The notes beneath the pieces are model-generated. The model was not told the origin of the DNA and searched no databases. It saw nothing but the letters and a program-made list of their open reading frames with translations. The translations under genes and the position numbers were made by a program. 64,000 bases of DNA from Primula veris (lineage: Eukaryota; Streptophyta; Magnoliopsida; Ericales; Primulaceae). Below, piece by piece: positions 36,911 through 48,356 of the stretch (its first letter is position 1; every line of letters begins with the position of its first letter). Location of the stretch: positions 6,364,835-6,428,834 of the forward strand of contig OY821744.1 in assembly GCA_963682055.1 (NCBI GenBank), written 5' to 3'.

Positions 36911-37621
36911 ATAGCTAGAAGTTTAGTTATATGCAAAATTGTATACTCATTTTGGAAAAAAAAAGGAAGAGCTCAATCATTTACTTAATTTTCTTTTATA
37001 CATTCACCGTACACAAAATTATGCCACAAGAATAAATCTTAGACGTATATGGACATGGTTACATAAAATAATTATTGACAATATATAACTTTACAATAAT
37101 AAACCTTAGACGTATATGGTTACATAAAATAATTATTGGCAATATACAACTTTTTCTTCTGCTAAGTACGTGTTATTCTTCCCAAACAAAATCTATTGAC
37201 TTTCATAACTCTGACCGGAACTCGTTTGTTATATATACTCGATTTTTCTTTTGTTCGGTCAATTAATTGAATAACACAAAATCTCGTTTTAAAAAATAAA
37301 TATTTTTTTTTAAATTTTGATTAATAATTAAATTTACGGTATTATGCATTAGGGTTCTATATTTTTATTTGAGTTTTTATTGTCTTGTAAAATTTGTTTT
37401 TAATTTATTAAATACTAATTTGTCTAATATATAATAAAAATTAAAAAATTAAAAAATTAAAAAATTAAAAAATTAAAATAGTTATTGAAAATGTATCATA
37501 TAACCCTATATTTTTTAATCTAAATTTGTAAAAAATATACAAAATGGGACCCATATATACCACTAATTATCCAAACTCAAAAATTTCTAGTTAAGCTAAC
37601 TGCCCTATGCTACATAGAACC

Positions 37622-38513
37622 GGGCGAGTCTCTTTTGACTCCTCAAATTAGTTATTTGAGTATCTGGTTAAAAATCAGGTCCACGTCACATTTTATTTTT
37701 ATTTATTTTTTTAATTCATTTCACTCAATTTTATTACAAAATAAATAACTCTAACACCACTTCATTATATCTTATTACACTTCATTTATCTACAAAATAA
37801 ATAAATTTAGCCACTCCATCACACTATTAATTAATACGTTTCTCTGTTTTTTTTCACTCAAACTAAATACAAAATTAAAATATTTTATAATCATAATATT
37901 ATATCAAGTTAACACTTTCAACTAATTTATATTTTGCACTTTTTTATTTATTAATTTTGTTACTTCGGAGTAAATAATTAAATTATCCCCAAAAAGCATA
38001 CATGTCATTGTTTTCTTTCATTTTACCTACCCACATAAAACATTTACCTACCCATATTTATTTAACCACTTTCAAGTTAACCCGGTTAAATGTGGGTAGG
38101 TAAAGATGGAAGAAAATAATGACGTGTAGGGTTTTTGGGGACAATTTAATTATTTACTCGAAAGTAACAAAATTAATAAATAAAAAAGTGCAAAATATAA
38201 ATTATTTGAAAGTGTTAACTTGATATAATATTATGATTATAAAATATTTTAATTTTGCATTTAGTTTAAACGAAAAAAAAAACAGAGTAATGTATTAATT
38301 AATAGTGTGATGGAGTGACTAAATTTATTTATTTTGTAAATAAATGAACTGTAAAAAGATGTAATGAAGGGGTGCTAGAGTTATTTATTTTGTAATAAAA
38401 TTGAGTGAAATGAATTAAAAAAATAAATAAAAATAAAATATCACGCAGATACTCAAATAAGTAAAATAAAATGAAAGACTCAGATGATCTGAGTCCTCAA
38501 AAGAGAATCTCCC
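37622..38513. mobile_element. 892-bp Mutator-type foldback element with perfect 9-bp TSD
   Basis: The 9-bp direct repeat CATAGAACC flanks it exactly (37613-37621, 38514-38522). The ends are GGGCGAGTCTCTTTTGA on the left and, reversed, GGGAGATTCTCTTTTGA on the right. The inverted similarity runs inward nearly to the centre: both arms of roughly 400 bp share, in order, TTATTTGAGTATCTG, TTTTAATTCATTTCACTC, CATCACACTATTAATTAAT, AATATTATATCAAGTTAAC and TTACCTACCCACAT. The loop lies near 38050-38080. The 9-bp TSD and GGG terminus fit the MULE superfamily. There is no coding capacity. A transcript could form a hairpin of several hundred bp. Confidence 0.92.
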
Positions 38514-38522
38514 CATAGAACC

Positions 38523-39936
38523 CGAGTTAGGTAACTTATATTTGTGCAGTATTTTTATTGTACTTTAGTACCTTTCCTCTAGCTGTATTCTGTTAATCTC
38601 CAGAAACATAATCTATTGATTTTTAAGTTATACTAAAATAAAACTCTGATTCTAATGATTATTTCTAACATAGGAATCTTTCTGAATGAAAACCTATGTT
38701 TGAGTACTATTTTTCATTTGACAACAACAAAATTATTTTTCATAATACTTTTGTACTTTAAGAGTTATAATTAGGGGAAAAAAAACTCTTAGCAATGTAG
38801 CTAGTCCTATGGTGATACAAAATTTCTTATCATGCACCCTTTATAGTTTATACTCCTAGCTAACCTATCAGTGAATTACTACTTGTTTATCCTATGTCTT
38901 AATCCTAGTAAATTACTTTTTAGAGGTTGTTAAACTTTCTTTAGTTCACTTTCATCAACATTCTTCTTAAATTTTTATTCTTATAATATTATAATATCAT
39001 CAAAGCATAAAGGTCAAATCTAAAATGTAGTACTAATTTTACCCACTAAGTGCTATATATAAAGCCGACAACCCTTCTTTTAGTCAAATAATTAAACAAG
39101 GAAGTCATTTAAATTCAGGGTAGTTAAAGTTTTGCAAGAACAATCTGTTTTTTTTTCTTCTATACCATTTGAACAAAAAAAAATCATTAACGTCACAACC
39201 TTTTCGCATAGAAATAGAAAATCACTAACAGACTAAACAGTGTACAAAATATAAAATATGTTTGGTTTTTGTAACGACAGTAATTAGCTTTTCAACCCAT
39301 GATTTTTTGTTTTATTTGGTACACTATAGCCGGTGTATGTACTGATTATCAATTGCAACCTTCAAAATCGGCATACACAATCCAAATTTGATTATACATT
39401 ACTGATAAAAGTATCATTTAAGATTTAACCAAATACAGTACTTCTATGTCATGTTCACATTCTATTACCGAATACGTATAACTTACTAAAATAAGTACTA
39501 AATAACTAAAAAAAATTTAAAATTTAAAATAAATATCCAAACTCTTTATAACATTACGTGAAAAGCCTTGATATATATTTATTCAAAGTGTCAGAGCTAC
39601 AACTCCCAAAAAATTCATTGAGGGGATTTAAGATAAAGGTTGTGAATCTTACTACCACTATACACGTGGATAATCTGCAACATTTCATCATTGAGTCATG
39701 TTTTAATCATTTAAACAAGTGTATCTTTAAATTGAATCAGTCTTTTTTTTTTTTTTGAAAATAAAATTGAATCAGTCTAATCACATACTTTTCATTCTTA
39801 AAGCCTCCATCCATGTCTTTATTTTGGCAAAATTAAAATACGATGTTTTTCCAGTAATTAGATTTCAGTCCGTTTTGCATTAACTTTTTTGTTCAAAAAT
39901 CAATTGTCAACAATCTTAATTATAAAAAGCTGATTA
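38523..39936. other. Intergenic, no gene seen
   Basis: AT-rich sequence without a supported frame or a repeat boundary that I can define. Confidence 0.5.
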
Positions 39937-40327
39937 GTGCATTTGGTAACAAATTTATAAAAGTTAGATTTATTAAGATTTGTGTTTGGTTTTAATTTTT
40001 AATTTTTTTTTGTAAATTCATTCAAAATGACCAAATTACCATGCTCTAAGTACCATATTTCCTATCAATTTTCTATCTTTAGCATAAACTATAGTTGCAC
40101 TATCAAAATCTTGTTTATTCATTTTTTTTTTCTTTTACTCCGAAATTGGTGGCCGAAAAATCTAAAAAAATTAACCCAAAACATAGATTTTTGTTTCTCA
40201 ATCTCTCAATATTATCGCTAAAATCTAATTTTTTAAAAGCAATAAAAGCCAACATATCAAACATTCAATACTTTTTCGTAGCAAAAATCTAAAAAGCCAT
40301 GATAAAAAAAGTTTATACCAAACACAC
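39937..40327. mobile_element. 391-bp Tourist-like MITE with TTA target duplication
   Basis: Terminal inverted repeats GTGCATTTGGTA and (reversed right end) GTGTGTTTGGTA are flanked by TTA on both sides (39934-39936, 40328-40330), the target of PIF/Harbinger elements. Open frames inside are chance. Confidence 0.75.
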
Positions 40328-41036
40328 TTAATAGTTTTGCAAAAGTTTGATTATATACTATTTTCAAGTGCATGGCATTTATTATTATCTGTGTTGCCAC
40401 ATCAGCATGATGAGTAAATAGTAAGTTTGACCAAAATGGTGGGTTTGACTGAGAAGACAGTCTATGAATGGGCCCACCACCATCTGACACGTCACGGTCG
40501 TTCTTAGTTTTTGGCCTCTAGCCTGGTCTTATTTGTTACCACAAACCAAGGGCAATTTTGTCATTTTTTCAATTTTTTTGGTGGAAACTGAAAATCAGCA
40601 TCTTTTTTTAGCTTTTACATTTTTTTGGGTTTGTTCTAACATGTTTCTCATTTTTTATTTTATTTTTAACTTGGTTTATTTTTTTTATACCTTGGTTTTT
40701 ACTTTTTCTTTTCTTTCTTTTTTATCCCAGTTTTAACTGTTGAAAATTGAATAGAAAAGAAAAAAAGTATGTAAATCATTGCACAAAAAATAAAGAAACA
40801 AAGGTATAAAAATAAAATAAAAGTAATAACCAAGGTACTAAAAAGAGAAATTAAGAAAACAAGGTACAAAACAAAAAAAAATGAATAAATAAAAATATAA
40901 AAAGATATAAAACTCCAATTTTATAGCTATTATTTTTTTAGAATTTCAGTTAAAAATACGAATTTCTTACACTAACTAGTAATGATTTTCTTCGAAATAA
41001 AAGCCACAGAAGGTTAGTGTGGTATTGTAATTATTA
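40328..41036. other. Intergenic, no gene seen
   Basis: Contains long T-rich sequence (40555-40735) followed by A-rich sequence (40745-40910), which partly mirror each other (CCTTGGTTTTTAC against GTAATAACCAAGG). This could be one more decayed foldback element. Confidence 0.4.
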
Positions 41037-41290
41037 CTCCCTCCGTTCCCATTTAATTGTTAACTTCGAAACTACGTGCAATTTTGACCGGTTTATAACT
41101 TGTATCAAAATTATCGAAATAATTTTTTTTTAAACCTAATCATAAAATTTAACATTTGAACTATATGATCAACTTTTGAAAATTTTTATTTCGACAATTT
41201 TGAATCTTTGATAAAAGTTCTTAACCGGTTAAAATTGAACATAATTTCGTAATGGACAATTAAGTAATAAAGGATGGATTAGTTACTATT
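41037..41290. mobile_element. MITE family A copy with ACTCCCTCCGTTCCC terminus
   Basis: It begins ACTCCCTCCGTTCCCATT and contains TTAATTGTTAACTTCGAAAC, AAACTACGTGCAATTTTGAC and AAAATTTAACATTTGAACT. The right half is the inverse of the left (TTGAACATAATTTCGTAATG, then GGACAATTAAGTAAT). The GGATGGATTAGT right end pairs loosely with the left end. This is the copy that best shows the terminus of the family. Confidence 0.7.
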
Positions 41291-41675
41291 TGGAGAGCTT
41301 TTCATGCAAATACATTTACTCCATATGATTTCCTTTATTGTGAATCTTGTGATGGATTCTTTCCGGTTAGAATGTCATGGAGTTGAGATGCAATTTTATT
41401 TTCAATCTTAATAAAGGAGTAATAAAATTACAGTAACTATACATGTAAACATTAAATATTCTAAATAATAGCATTTGTATTTAATGACATTAACAATTTT
41501 TCTTAAACTCCAATACGGAGTAATTGTTATAGATTAGATGCTGACAGAATAAAGAAAACAAAACAATTCAAAGATTTCATTAACCAGATATCTCATTAGC
41601 CAAAAATATGCACATATAAATTCACATATATCATTTATCTAGAAAAGCAAATCAATCATCGCAAAAAGTAATATA

Positions 41676-42096
41676 ATGGGGTGTTTTATATCCTTGTCCA
41701 AGTAATCTTCGCAATTTTATTAACTTATCCCAGCTATTCTGCGCGGTTACCTTTGGTTTCTCCCGGAAAGATTCATATTGTGAGTCGACTTCCAACACCT
41801 TTAGTGCTTCGTTGCCAATCAAAAGATAAAGATTTTGGGAACAGGACGCTAATTTATATGGGAGATTATCTTACTTGAAAGTTTACCCGATTTTCTATAA
41901 TTGATACTAACTTTATACTTTTGTCATTTTTATTGAAAAAACAGAGATAAAAGTATTAATATATAGAATTCAAAGATAGGAAAACTTTGTGGTTTCCACT
42001 TTCAAGTTTTACTGCTTTTGGGAGGTGAGAAACAAGGGTTTTTACTTTCCCGGTGATGAAGAGAATCGGAAAAGAATGGCTAATTGGTGGCACTAG
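41676..42096 (+). pseudogene. Broken S1-type self-incompatibility-like (SPH) protein gene
   Basis: The frame from 41681 gives a hydrophobic leader (VIFAILLTYPSYS) and then the SPH-family opening IHIVSRLPTPLVLRCQSKD with DFGNRTL. The expected WKF that follows GDYLT is a TGA codon at 41876-41878. After a gap of about 100 bp with stops, a different frame resumes with FKFYCFWEVRNKGFYFPGD and ends NWWH plus TAG at 42094-42096, the family C-terminus. The only ATG in context (41676) is out of frame with the leader. SPH genes usually lack introns and encode small secreted Cys-containing proteins. Three lesions (start frameshift, nonsense, spacer) make a functional product unlikely, though a spliced gene cannot be wholly excluded. 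Confidence 0.7.
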
Positions 42097-44812
42097 GGTT
42101 TAATAGTGTGATGAAACGTTTCGTGATGTAACTTTTATCTATGAATACTTATATCAATCTTCTATACCTATAGTTACATACAAATAAATACATATCAGAA
42201 ATCAAGTTCGGCTACGTACCCTTGATTTTGATAGATTTACCTAGTGTTAAAAGTGAAGAGTCACTGATATGTGTTGGACTAATGGTTGGCATAAGAAATT
42301 ATGGGGGTTGCTTGGTCTCATCTCTGCTTACAAACTGCTTGTATTTGATAAATGCTCGACTTACTCGAAGCTGAGTTCTTTAAGTTTGTTGCTCTTTTCT
42401 GTTATTTGTCTTTACAGAAGCTAGGCTTTTGAAGCTAGATGAATCATGAACCGAAGTTTTCTTTTCATCAGATTCATAATAGCCAGTTTATTGCTTAGAA
42501 ACTATTTCCGATTCTGTAATTTTACAATCTAGGTGTCAAAAAGGTCATCGTATTTTTTCAACACCTACATGTGGGCAAGCCCGATTTGAATCAATTAAAA
42601 TGTTGGTTAAAAACTTATCTGGTGGACTCACGTCTTAACTCCCGACTGTTTGATGTGTTTTAGTTTAGGAAAATGCTGCAACCACTGCATAAACAAAAAC
42701 TGCAACTGCTAATTTCCAACAAAAAAAAACTGCAACTGCTAAACTATATTTTACCATTGCCTTCTAAATCATAGCTGTGCTTAAGTTTCGGAGAAAATAT
42801 TTATCAATTTCGTTTTAATAGCATAATTTAACGTAATAATATTTAATGACAAAATCAGTACAGTCCCAATATCCCATTAGAATGTAGTTAGGCTGAGTAT
42901 AAAAGTGATGATTGGACCCCCCACACGACCGAGTAAAAACGAAAAAAGTGACGATTATTAAAAGCGATTGTAAAAATAGGATATAACTATTAACTTAGCT
43001 AGAGGGAGACAATATATTTAACTTAGGTTAGTTACTGAACGTAAACAAGTAATGGATATCGAGTACAAACTCAGAATTTTGTCATAGGCAAGTGTAACCT
43101 AGTTTTTTTTTTAATCGCAACCACACGATTATATTAATAAACAAGGGACCGAACCCAAAGTACAAAATACAGTATAAACTTACTGCAGAAAGCTAAATTA
43201 CATCCGACTAACTTGTAGGTTAGTAAAATTATCAGCAACACATTGATTAATCACTTCGAAAACCTAAGCATGCATGAAAGCATGCGAACTAACTAGAAAC
43301 AAAATTACACTCAGTTAGCAAAAGAGATACTGATTATCTAAGCTTATATACCTATAATCTAACCCAAGATCCAAAAAAGATTTTGGATAACCTAGTTACC
43401 CAGGACTTCTTAAGAAAAAGAGAATTAAGATCAAACTGGAATACTGGATGAAAGAAACGTAAAGGTTCAAGATTAATTTACCCCAAGTTTTAAAAAACTA
43501 AGCTCATTGAAATAATTTATTAGATGAACAACTTCCTATATACAGCTTACTCTTTCGTCTAAATGAGCCATTAAATCACTTATCACGTCTGAAAGGAAAG
43601 ATTAATTTCTAAACCATGTTTACATTTACACTCATAAACTCATGTCTTGCAATTGCATCGCCCGCAGTATCATTTTCTCAGTTGTCGGGCACATTGAAAA
43701 TTCTGAGGAAGGAGATTTAAATTTAAAGCCACAAAGCTTGGTCAAATTTGTTAAACTCGTTAATTTTGATTGTAGAATATGTATGCACAAGGTTGTATTT
43801 GGATTTAATTCAGAATCATGAAAATGTCTTAGCACAAGCACACACTTGTTATTCATTAATTAAGTAATTTACTCTCTTGTTTTTGTTTTCATAGATCAAT
43901 CAACAAACGATGGCAGAAGCCAGAAGGCAAAATAGAGATTGCATATGAGGAGCTTAATTAAAATCTTTAATTGGGAGAAATGATTGGTGAAAAAATTGTT
44001 TGTATCTACTTGTAAACTTGGATGTAATTGTATGGAGTATTTGTGACTCTGTCTAAAATTCAATCATTTCATAACACTGTTCATTTAGGGACATGTTAAT
44101 TATGCAATCCCATGTGACATTATTGAATGAACCTTTTAGGTATACTCGGTAATAACTAAATGGTGATCCGTGACTGGCTAGAACCAATTCTACGAGGTTG
44201 ATAATTAAGTACCACTTATATGTATATTTTCTCTTAAGATTATTACGTTATCGATCCCATCAAAAATGTAACAAAGTGCAAGAAACTTGTTAGTTATACA
44301 CTAATAAGCTTACATGATGTAACAAAGTACAAGTGATCGACTTGTTAGTTAATTATACACTAATTAGCTTTACTGGATAACTATTTCAGCCTTTTGAGTA
44401 TGAGTCCAATATGCATATCACTTATCAGGCTTCTCGTGTATTTTTTTTTAAAAAAAACACGGTTCAACACATGCATCCTACATACATTTTTAGCCTGATG
44501 ATCAATCAAAAGGGTTGAAAATATTTTCATCTCTCATGTTACAAATAGAACCGAAATTAAATGATCAATCAAAAGGGTTAAGAATATTTTCATCTCCCAT
44601 AAAATTAGATACAAACTACATTTGAGTACGATATGTCAACACCTACACAAACTCTATTCTTACCTTGATTTGAGGGGGAAATCCTTCCTTTCCCATAAAA
44701 TTGAAAGAAAAACTTCTCCTTGACAAATTTTCTACTACTAAATAAGCATATATATCTTCCAACGCTTATTTTCCAGTAAAACAAGCATACTCTAACACAT
44801 AATTTATAATTC
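42097..44812. other. Intergenic, no gene seen
   Basis: No convincing gene. At 43102-43170 a poly-T run followed by AATCGCAACCACACG and GGGACCGAACCC looks, on the minus strand, like another LINE or SINE tail. The 74-codon frame at 43632 is unsupported. Confidence 0.45.
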
Positions 44813-45180
44813 CAGAGAAATGTTGTGTATGAAAATGATCATACACTAATAAAGCTTTTCCTCAACGAGCAACATTTCATTACAAGAATATACTGTATTT
44901 GAAAATCATTTCCAAGTAGATAAAAGAATCATACAAATAGTTTATGTCAAATTAAAGAATATGTCAAAACTTTAGTTAGACTCTAATCTATATAGTACTA
45001 TTACGTTAATTAGGAAGTCCTGAAAGTTTTCTGAATTAAATATCGTTAATTCTTTATTTACTTTTGTTAGATACAGTTGCTTTGTAACAATTAGATTATC
45101 ATGCATTCATTAAAAAGAAGATCAACTCATGTACATGCATGTAACTTTCCTTTTAAACAAATCTACTTCATGTCATATTT
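44813..45180. repeat. Left copy of a duplicated block (partner at about 49990-50860)
   Basis: ATGTCAAA, TTTGTTAGATACAGTTGC, TTAGATTATCATGCATTC and ATTAAAAAGAAGATCAACT recur in order at 50140-50305. The first part (CCTCAACGAGCAACAT to ATCATACAAATAG) is present on the opposite strand at 50005-50080, so the partner block has suffered an inversion. Confidence 0.65.
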
Positions 45181-45440
45181 TTATATGAATTTATTTTGGT
45201 TCCTTCGATCTAATAACTATCGTGATAATTAGAGTTAATTAAGGATTGAATCATGAATACAAAACTATTTAAGAATTGGTCCGGCTATAAAATTTAATTA
45301 AGAATTGGTCAATTATTTCTAAAACTAATTAAGGATTGGTCCATTACTCATTAAATATAAAAGCTCTCTCAATTCTATTTATCTAATTTACCACTCTCTC
45401 TCTAAAAAACCTCCTAATAAAAAAACTCCGTAAATATCTA

Positions 45441-45446
45441 TGTGTG

Positions 45447-45485
<39 letters not shown>

Positions 45486-45535
45486 GTATATATCTATTTT
45501 GTATATATATATCTATGTATCTATATATGTATATA
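45441..45535. repeat. TA/TGTATA microsatellite
   Basis: Mixed TATATATA, TATGTATA and TATCTATG units over about 95 bp. Confidence 0.9.
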
Positions 45536-45537
45536 AA

Positions 45538-45865
45538 AAAGTTCGGACTCTTTTTAAAATGCTTCAAATTAATTCAAACTCTTTTTTAAAAAGTTCAAAA
45601 GGATTCAGACTTTTTTAAAAGAGTTCAAAAGAGTTCAGACTCTTTTCAAAAGGCTTAAGACTCTTTTTAAAAAGGTTCAAAAGGGTTCAGACTCCTTTTA
45701 AAAAGGTTTAAAAGGGTTCAGACTCTTTTTAAAAATGGTTCAAAAGGGTTCAGACTCTTTTTAAAAAGGTTCAAAGGGGTTCAGACTCTTTTTAAAATGG
45801 TTCAAAAGGGTTCAGCCTCTTTTCAAAAAAGTTCAAAAAGGTTCAGACTGTTTTTAAAAGGGTTC
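45538..45865. repeat. 31-bp minisatellite, about 11 units
   Basis: Units of the type TTCAGACTCTTTTTAAAAAG then GTTCAAAAGGG repeat with small changes. The first two and last two units are the most diverged, and one unit in the middle is shorter, as expected for an array that grows and shrinks in its centre. The paralogous block to the right lacks it. Confidence 0.92.
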
Positions 45866-46359
45866 GGAGTTTTTTTTCGTTTTGTAATTTTTTTTTGACA
45901 CGCGTCGCTCTCTGAATGGGTATCGCTGAAATGGAACAATTTTTAATTAGTTTTTGTATGGTTAATTAATTTGTAAATAAGATACCAATATAAAATTTAC
46001 CCGACGATACTCCGTATTTAGTTCTCTTCTGGAAAAGGAAAATAATATATACTCCGTATTTGTCTTGATGTTTCAAAAGATCTCAAATAAAATAAATACT
46101 CCAGAAAAAAATAAATTTCAAGAACAAACAAGGGTAGATTTACATCTAAATGTCATCTGACATACATCCTAGGTTCGTAACCTCTGGTAAAATACATTAA
46201 TAAGTCTAAATATTCTTCGATATGCATGTAACAACTTACAATCACAGTCAAATATTCACAATATTAATTTCTTATCATATTCACACTCATAGGTTATTCG
46301 CTCTCGAATGTCTATATATAATAATATCACTTTTCAAACTATACATACAAATCTACAAA

Positions 46360-47204
46360 ATGGTATCTTCCCTTTTCTCCCTTGTACTAGTGTCTTTGTT
46401 GATCGCAAACCTCTCATATGCAAGATGTGATTTAATCACCCAAGTTTGCTCAAAGGACGTTTCATACATACACATCCCTTTGGTATGAAACCATACAGAG
46501 CCGTCCAGACCCAAGTCGAGTAAGGCTTGGACAATGAGTTCAGTAAAAAAATTACGGACAATCTCAGAGTACTTTCTTATATAATTGGTAGTTAAATATA
46601 AAAATTTAAACATAAATTTATTTACACTATGTTGTTGTAGCTCAAATGTTAGATTAGTTATATTAATTCACATAATAGATCATGAGTTTAAATTTTTTTA
46701 GTTATATTTTCATTTTTTTTTTCAATTTTGATTTGTATTTAACGAGCAACAAAAAAAAATTCGAGTCTTATATATTCCGATATACCGGGCCGGCACTGAA
46801 ACCCTAAAATTCGATTCTCGTTCCGCCAAAGCCGATCTCACGGGCCTCGGTTTTATCTCTATTGACATTTCAAAACAAGATATTAATAGTACATATAACT
46901 ATGTCGTATCTCTGTCCGAACAAGGGAAGGAAGACCCTAGTGTGAAAGGCCTATACGATACTTTTGTGTGACTACTTACAATGACACTGTCACCCAACTT
47001 GATGAAGCTGAGAAGGCTTTAGCCCGAGATGATCTCCAAGACTTTAGGTTTTATGTCCTAGCAGCAAATGAGGGGACTGCAAGTTGTGAAGATGCCTTTG
47101 ATGGCCCACCGTCGGCACCACCAAAGCTTGAAGAACTTTATACGAAGTCGCAAGGTCTTATTGCCATTATTTGGGCTGTCGAAACTTCACTAATTAGGCA
47201 ATAA
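46360..47204 (+). pseudogene. Dead copy of the Pla a 1-type invertase/pectinesterase inhibitor gene
   Basis: The start (MVSSLFSLVLVSLLIANLS) and the tail (SCEDAFDGPPSAPPKLEELY) are close to the intact gene at 57827. Three lesions are visible. A net one-base gain near 46455-46480 shifts the frame and brings a TGA at 46486. A 303-bp hAT-type MITE sits at 46496-46798. A two-base gain (TTTT for TT) at 46961-46964 shifts the frame again, with TGA just after. Each lesion alone would abolish the protein. The last 78 codons remain open. The order of events cannot be known from one sequence. Confidence 0.93.
46496..46798. mobile_element. 303-bp hAT-type MITE inside the inhibitor pseudogene
   Basis: The ends CAGAGCCGTCCAG and, reversed, CAGTGCCGGCCCGG are imperfect terminal inverted repeats of the CAG-GCCGG-CC type seen in plant hAT MITEs. 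The target duplication is AAACCATA (46488-46495) against AAACCCTA (46799-46806), one mismatch in eight. The intact paralogue has a single AAACCTTA at this place, which shows the empty site. The interior is AT-rich and non-coding. Confidence 0.9.
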
Positions 47205-48191
47205 GGAGACTAGTTTTATTTCCGTTTTCTATTATTTTCTCATCTTTTGTTATGAATTGCGGATATGTCTTGCTTGATGCTTGTGAAATGGAGAACTAAA
47301 CATAAAAGAAGGATAAGTTATTGGCCTAAGGATAAGTTATATACTGCACAAACATTTGAAGCCTCCTCACACATTAATTTGTAAACTGGTTTTTTTAAGG
47401 TCGAGAAATGAGTTGGTCTCATCTTTCTTAAAGAAAAAAAAACACTACTTTTAAGTTGATCAGCGGAATGCAGTTTAACATTCAAGCAACAACCAAACAA
47501 AGCCCATGGATTTAGCCTTATATATATGCCTCAGTTCTCGGCCAACTCATTTAATTTATTGAAAAATAAAGGCTTCAATTTTACTGAAACCTCTCAACAT
47601 ATGAAATACGGACATGCGGAAAAAAGACGCTTTAGCTAAGAATTCGCTTTATAAAACACTGCTTTTAAGTTGATCTGCCAAATGCAATTCAACGTTTAAG
47701 CAACAAAGTAAAGAAACTTTGAACTTAAACGCTATAACCAAACAAAGCCCCTGGATTTAGCGCTAGCTAGCTTTGAACTTGTGTATGTGTTATGAACTAT
47801 GCGTCAGTTCTCGACCAACTCATTAATTGAAAAATAAAAGCTTCAATGATCTACCGAAACCTCTTAACCTAAAGTCTACTATCATCCCTATGATCTCATA
47901 GTAGCTAAAGAAGCCGAAAGGTTTTAGAAACAAATAGATATATATATATATGTATACAATGAAACCGAGACATTTTGGATTAATTGTAAAACCGAGACAT
48001 TTTGGATTTTTTAAATGATAAATTATGAGTTAAATTTCATGGAACCTCTCCATTTTCTCTCAACAAGTCTATAGAAGAGAATAATCATTTCTCAAACCAT
48101 AATTTTTGCTCATAAAAAATAACATATAACAGCTTTTGAGTGTGTCGAACGATAATGATTTCATTTTATTTACCATAGAATACATAGATTT

Positions 48192-48356
48192 GCTAGCAAG
48201 GGTTTACCTTTTTGTACAACTCATTCGGATGACGGAGGATGAACGGTGGTCAACCACCAAGTACCCCTTGACCAGCTAGCAAGGGTTTACCTTTTTGTAC
48301 AACTCATTCGGATGACGGAGGGTGAACGGTGGTCAACCACCAAGTATCCCTTGACC
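48192..48356. repeat. 83-bp tandem duplication
   Basis: Two units (48192-48274, 48275-48356) starting GCTAGCAAGGGTTTACC and differing at two positions (GGAGGATG/GGAGGGTG and GTACCCC/GTATCCC). Each holds the 14-bp palindrome GGTGGTCAACCACC. The block is absent from the paralogous position near 59335. Confidence 0.93.

Larger units (their letters stand above)
46015..48191. repeat. Left copy of the inhibitor-gene duplication
   Basis: From ACTCCGTATTTGTCTTGAT through the coding region to TACATAGATTTGCTA this block parallels 57592-59335 (same upstream AAATACTCCAGAAAAA and GGTTATTC, same downstream GAAGCCTCCTCACACATTAA and CAGCTTTTGAGTGTGTC). The divergence is visible throughout, so the duplication is not recent. 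Confidence 0.85.

Noticed and set aside
43632..43856. 74-codon minus-strand frame
   Set aside because: No recognisable domain and no exon signals; length is within chance for this region.
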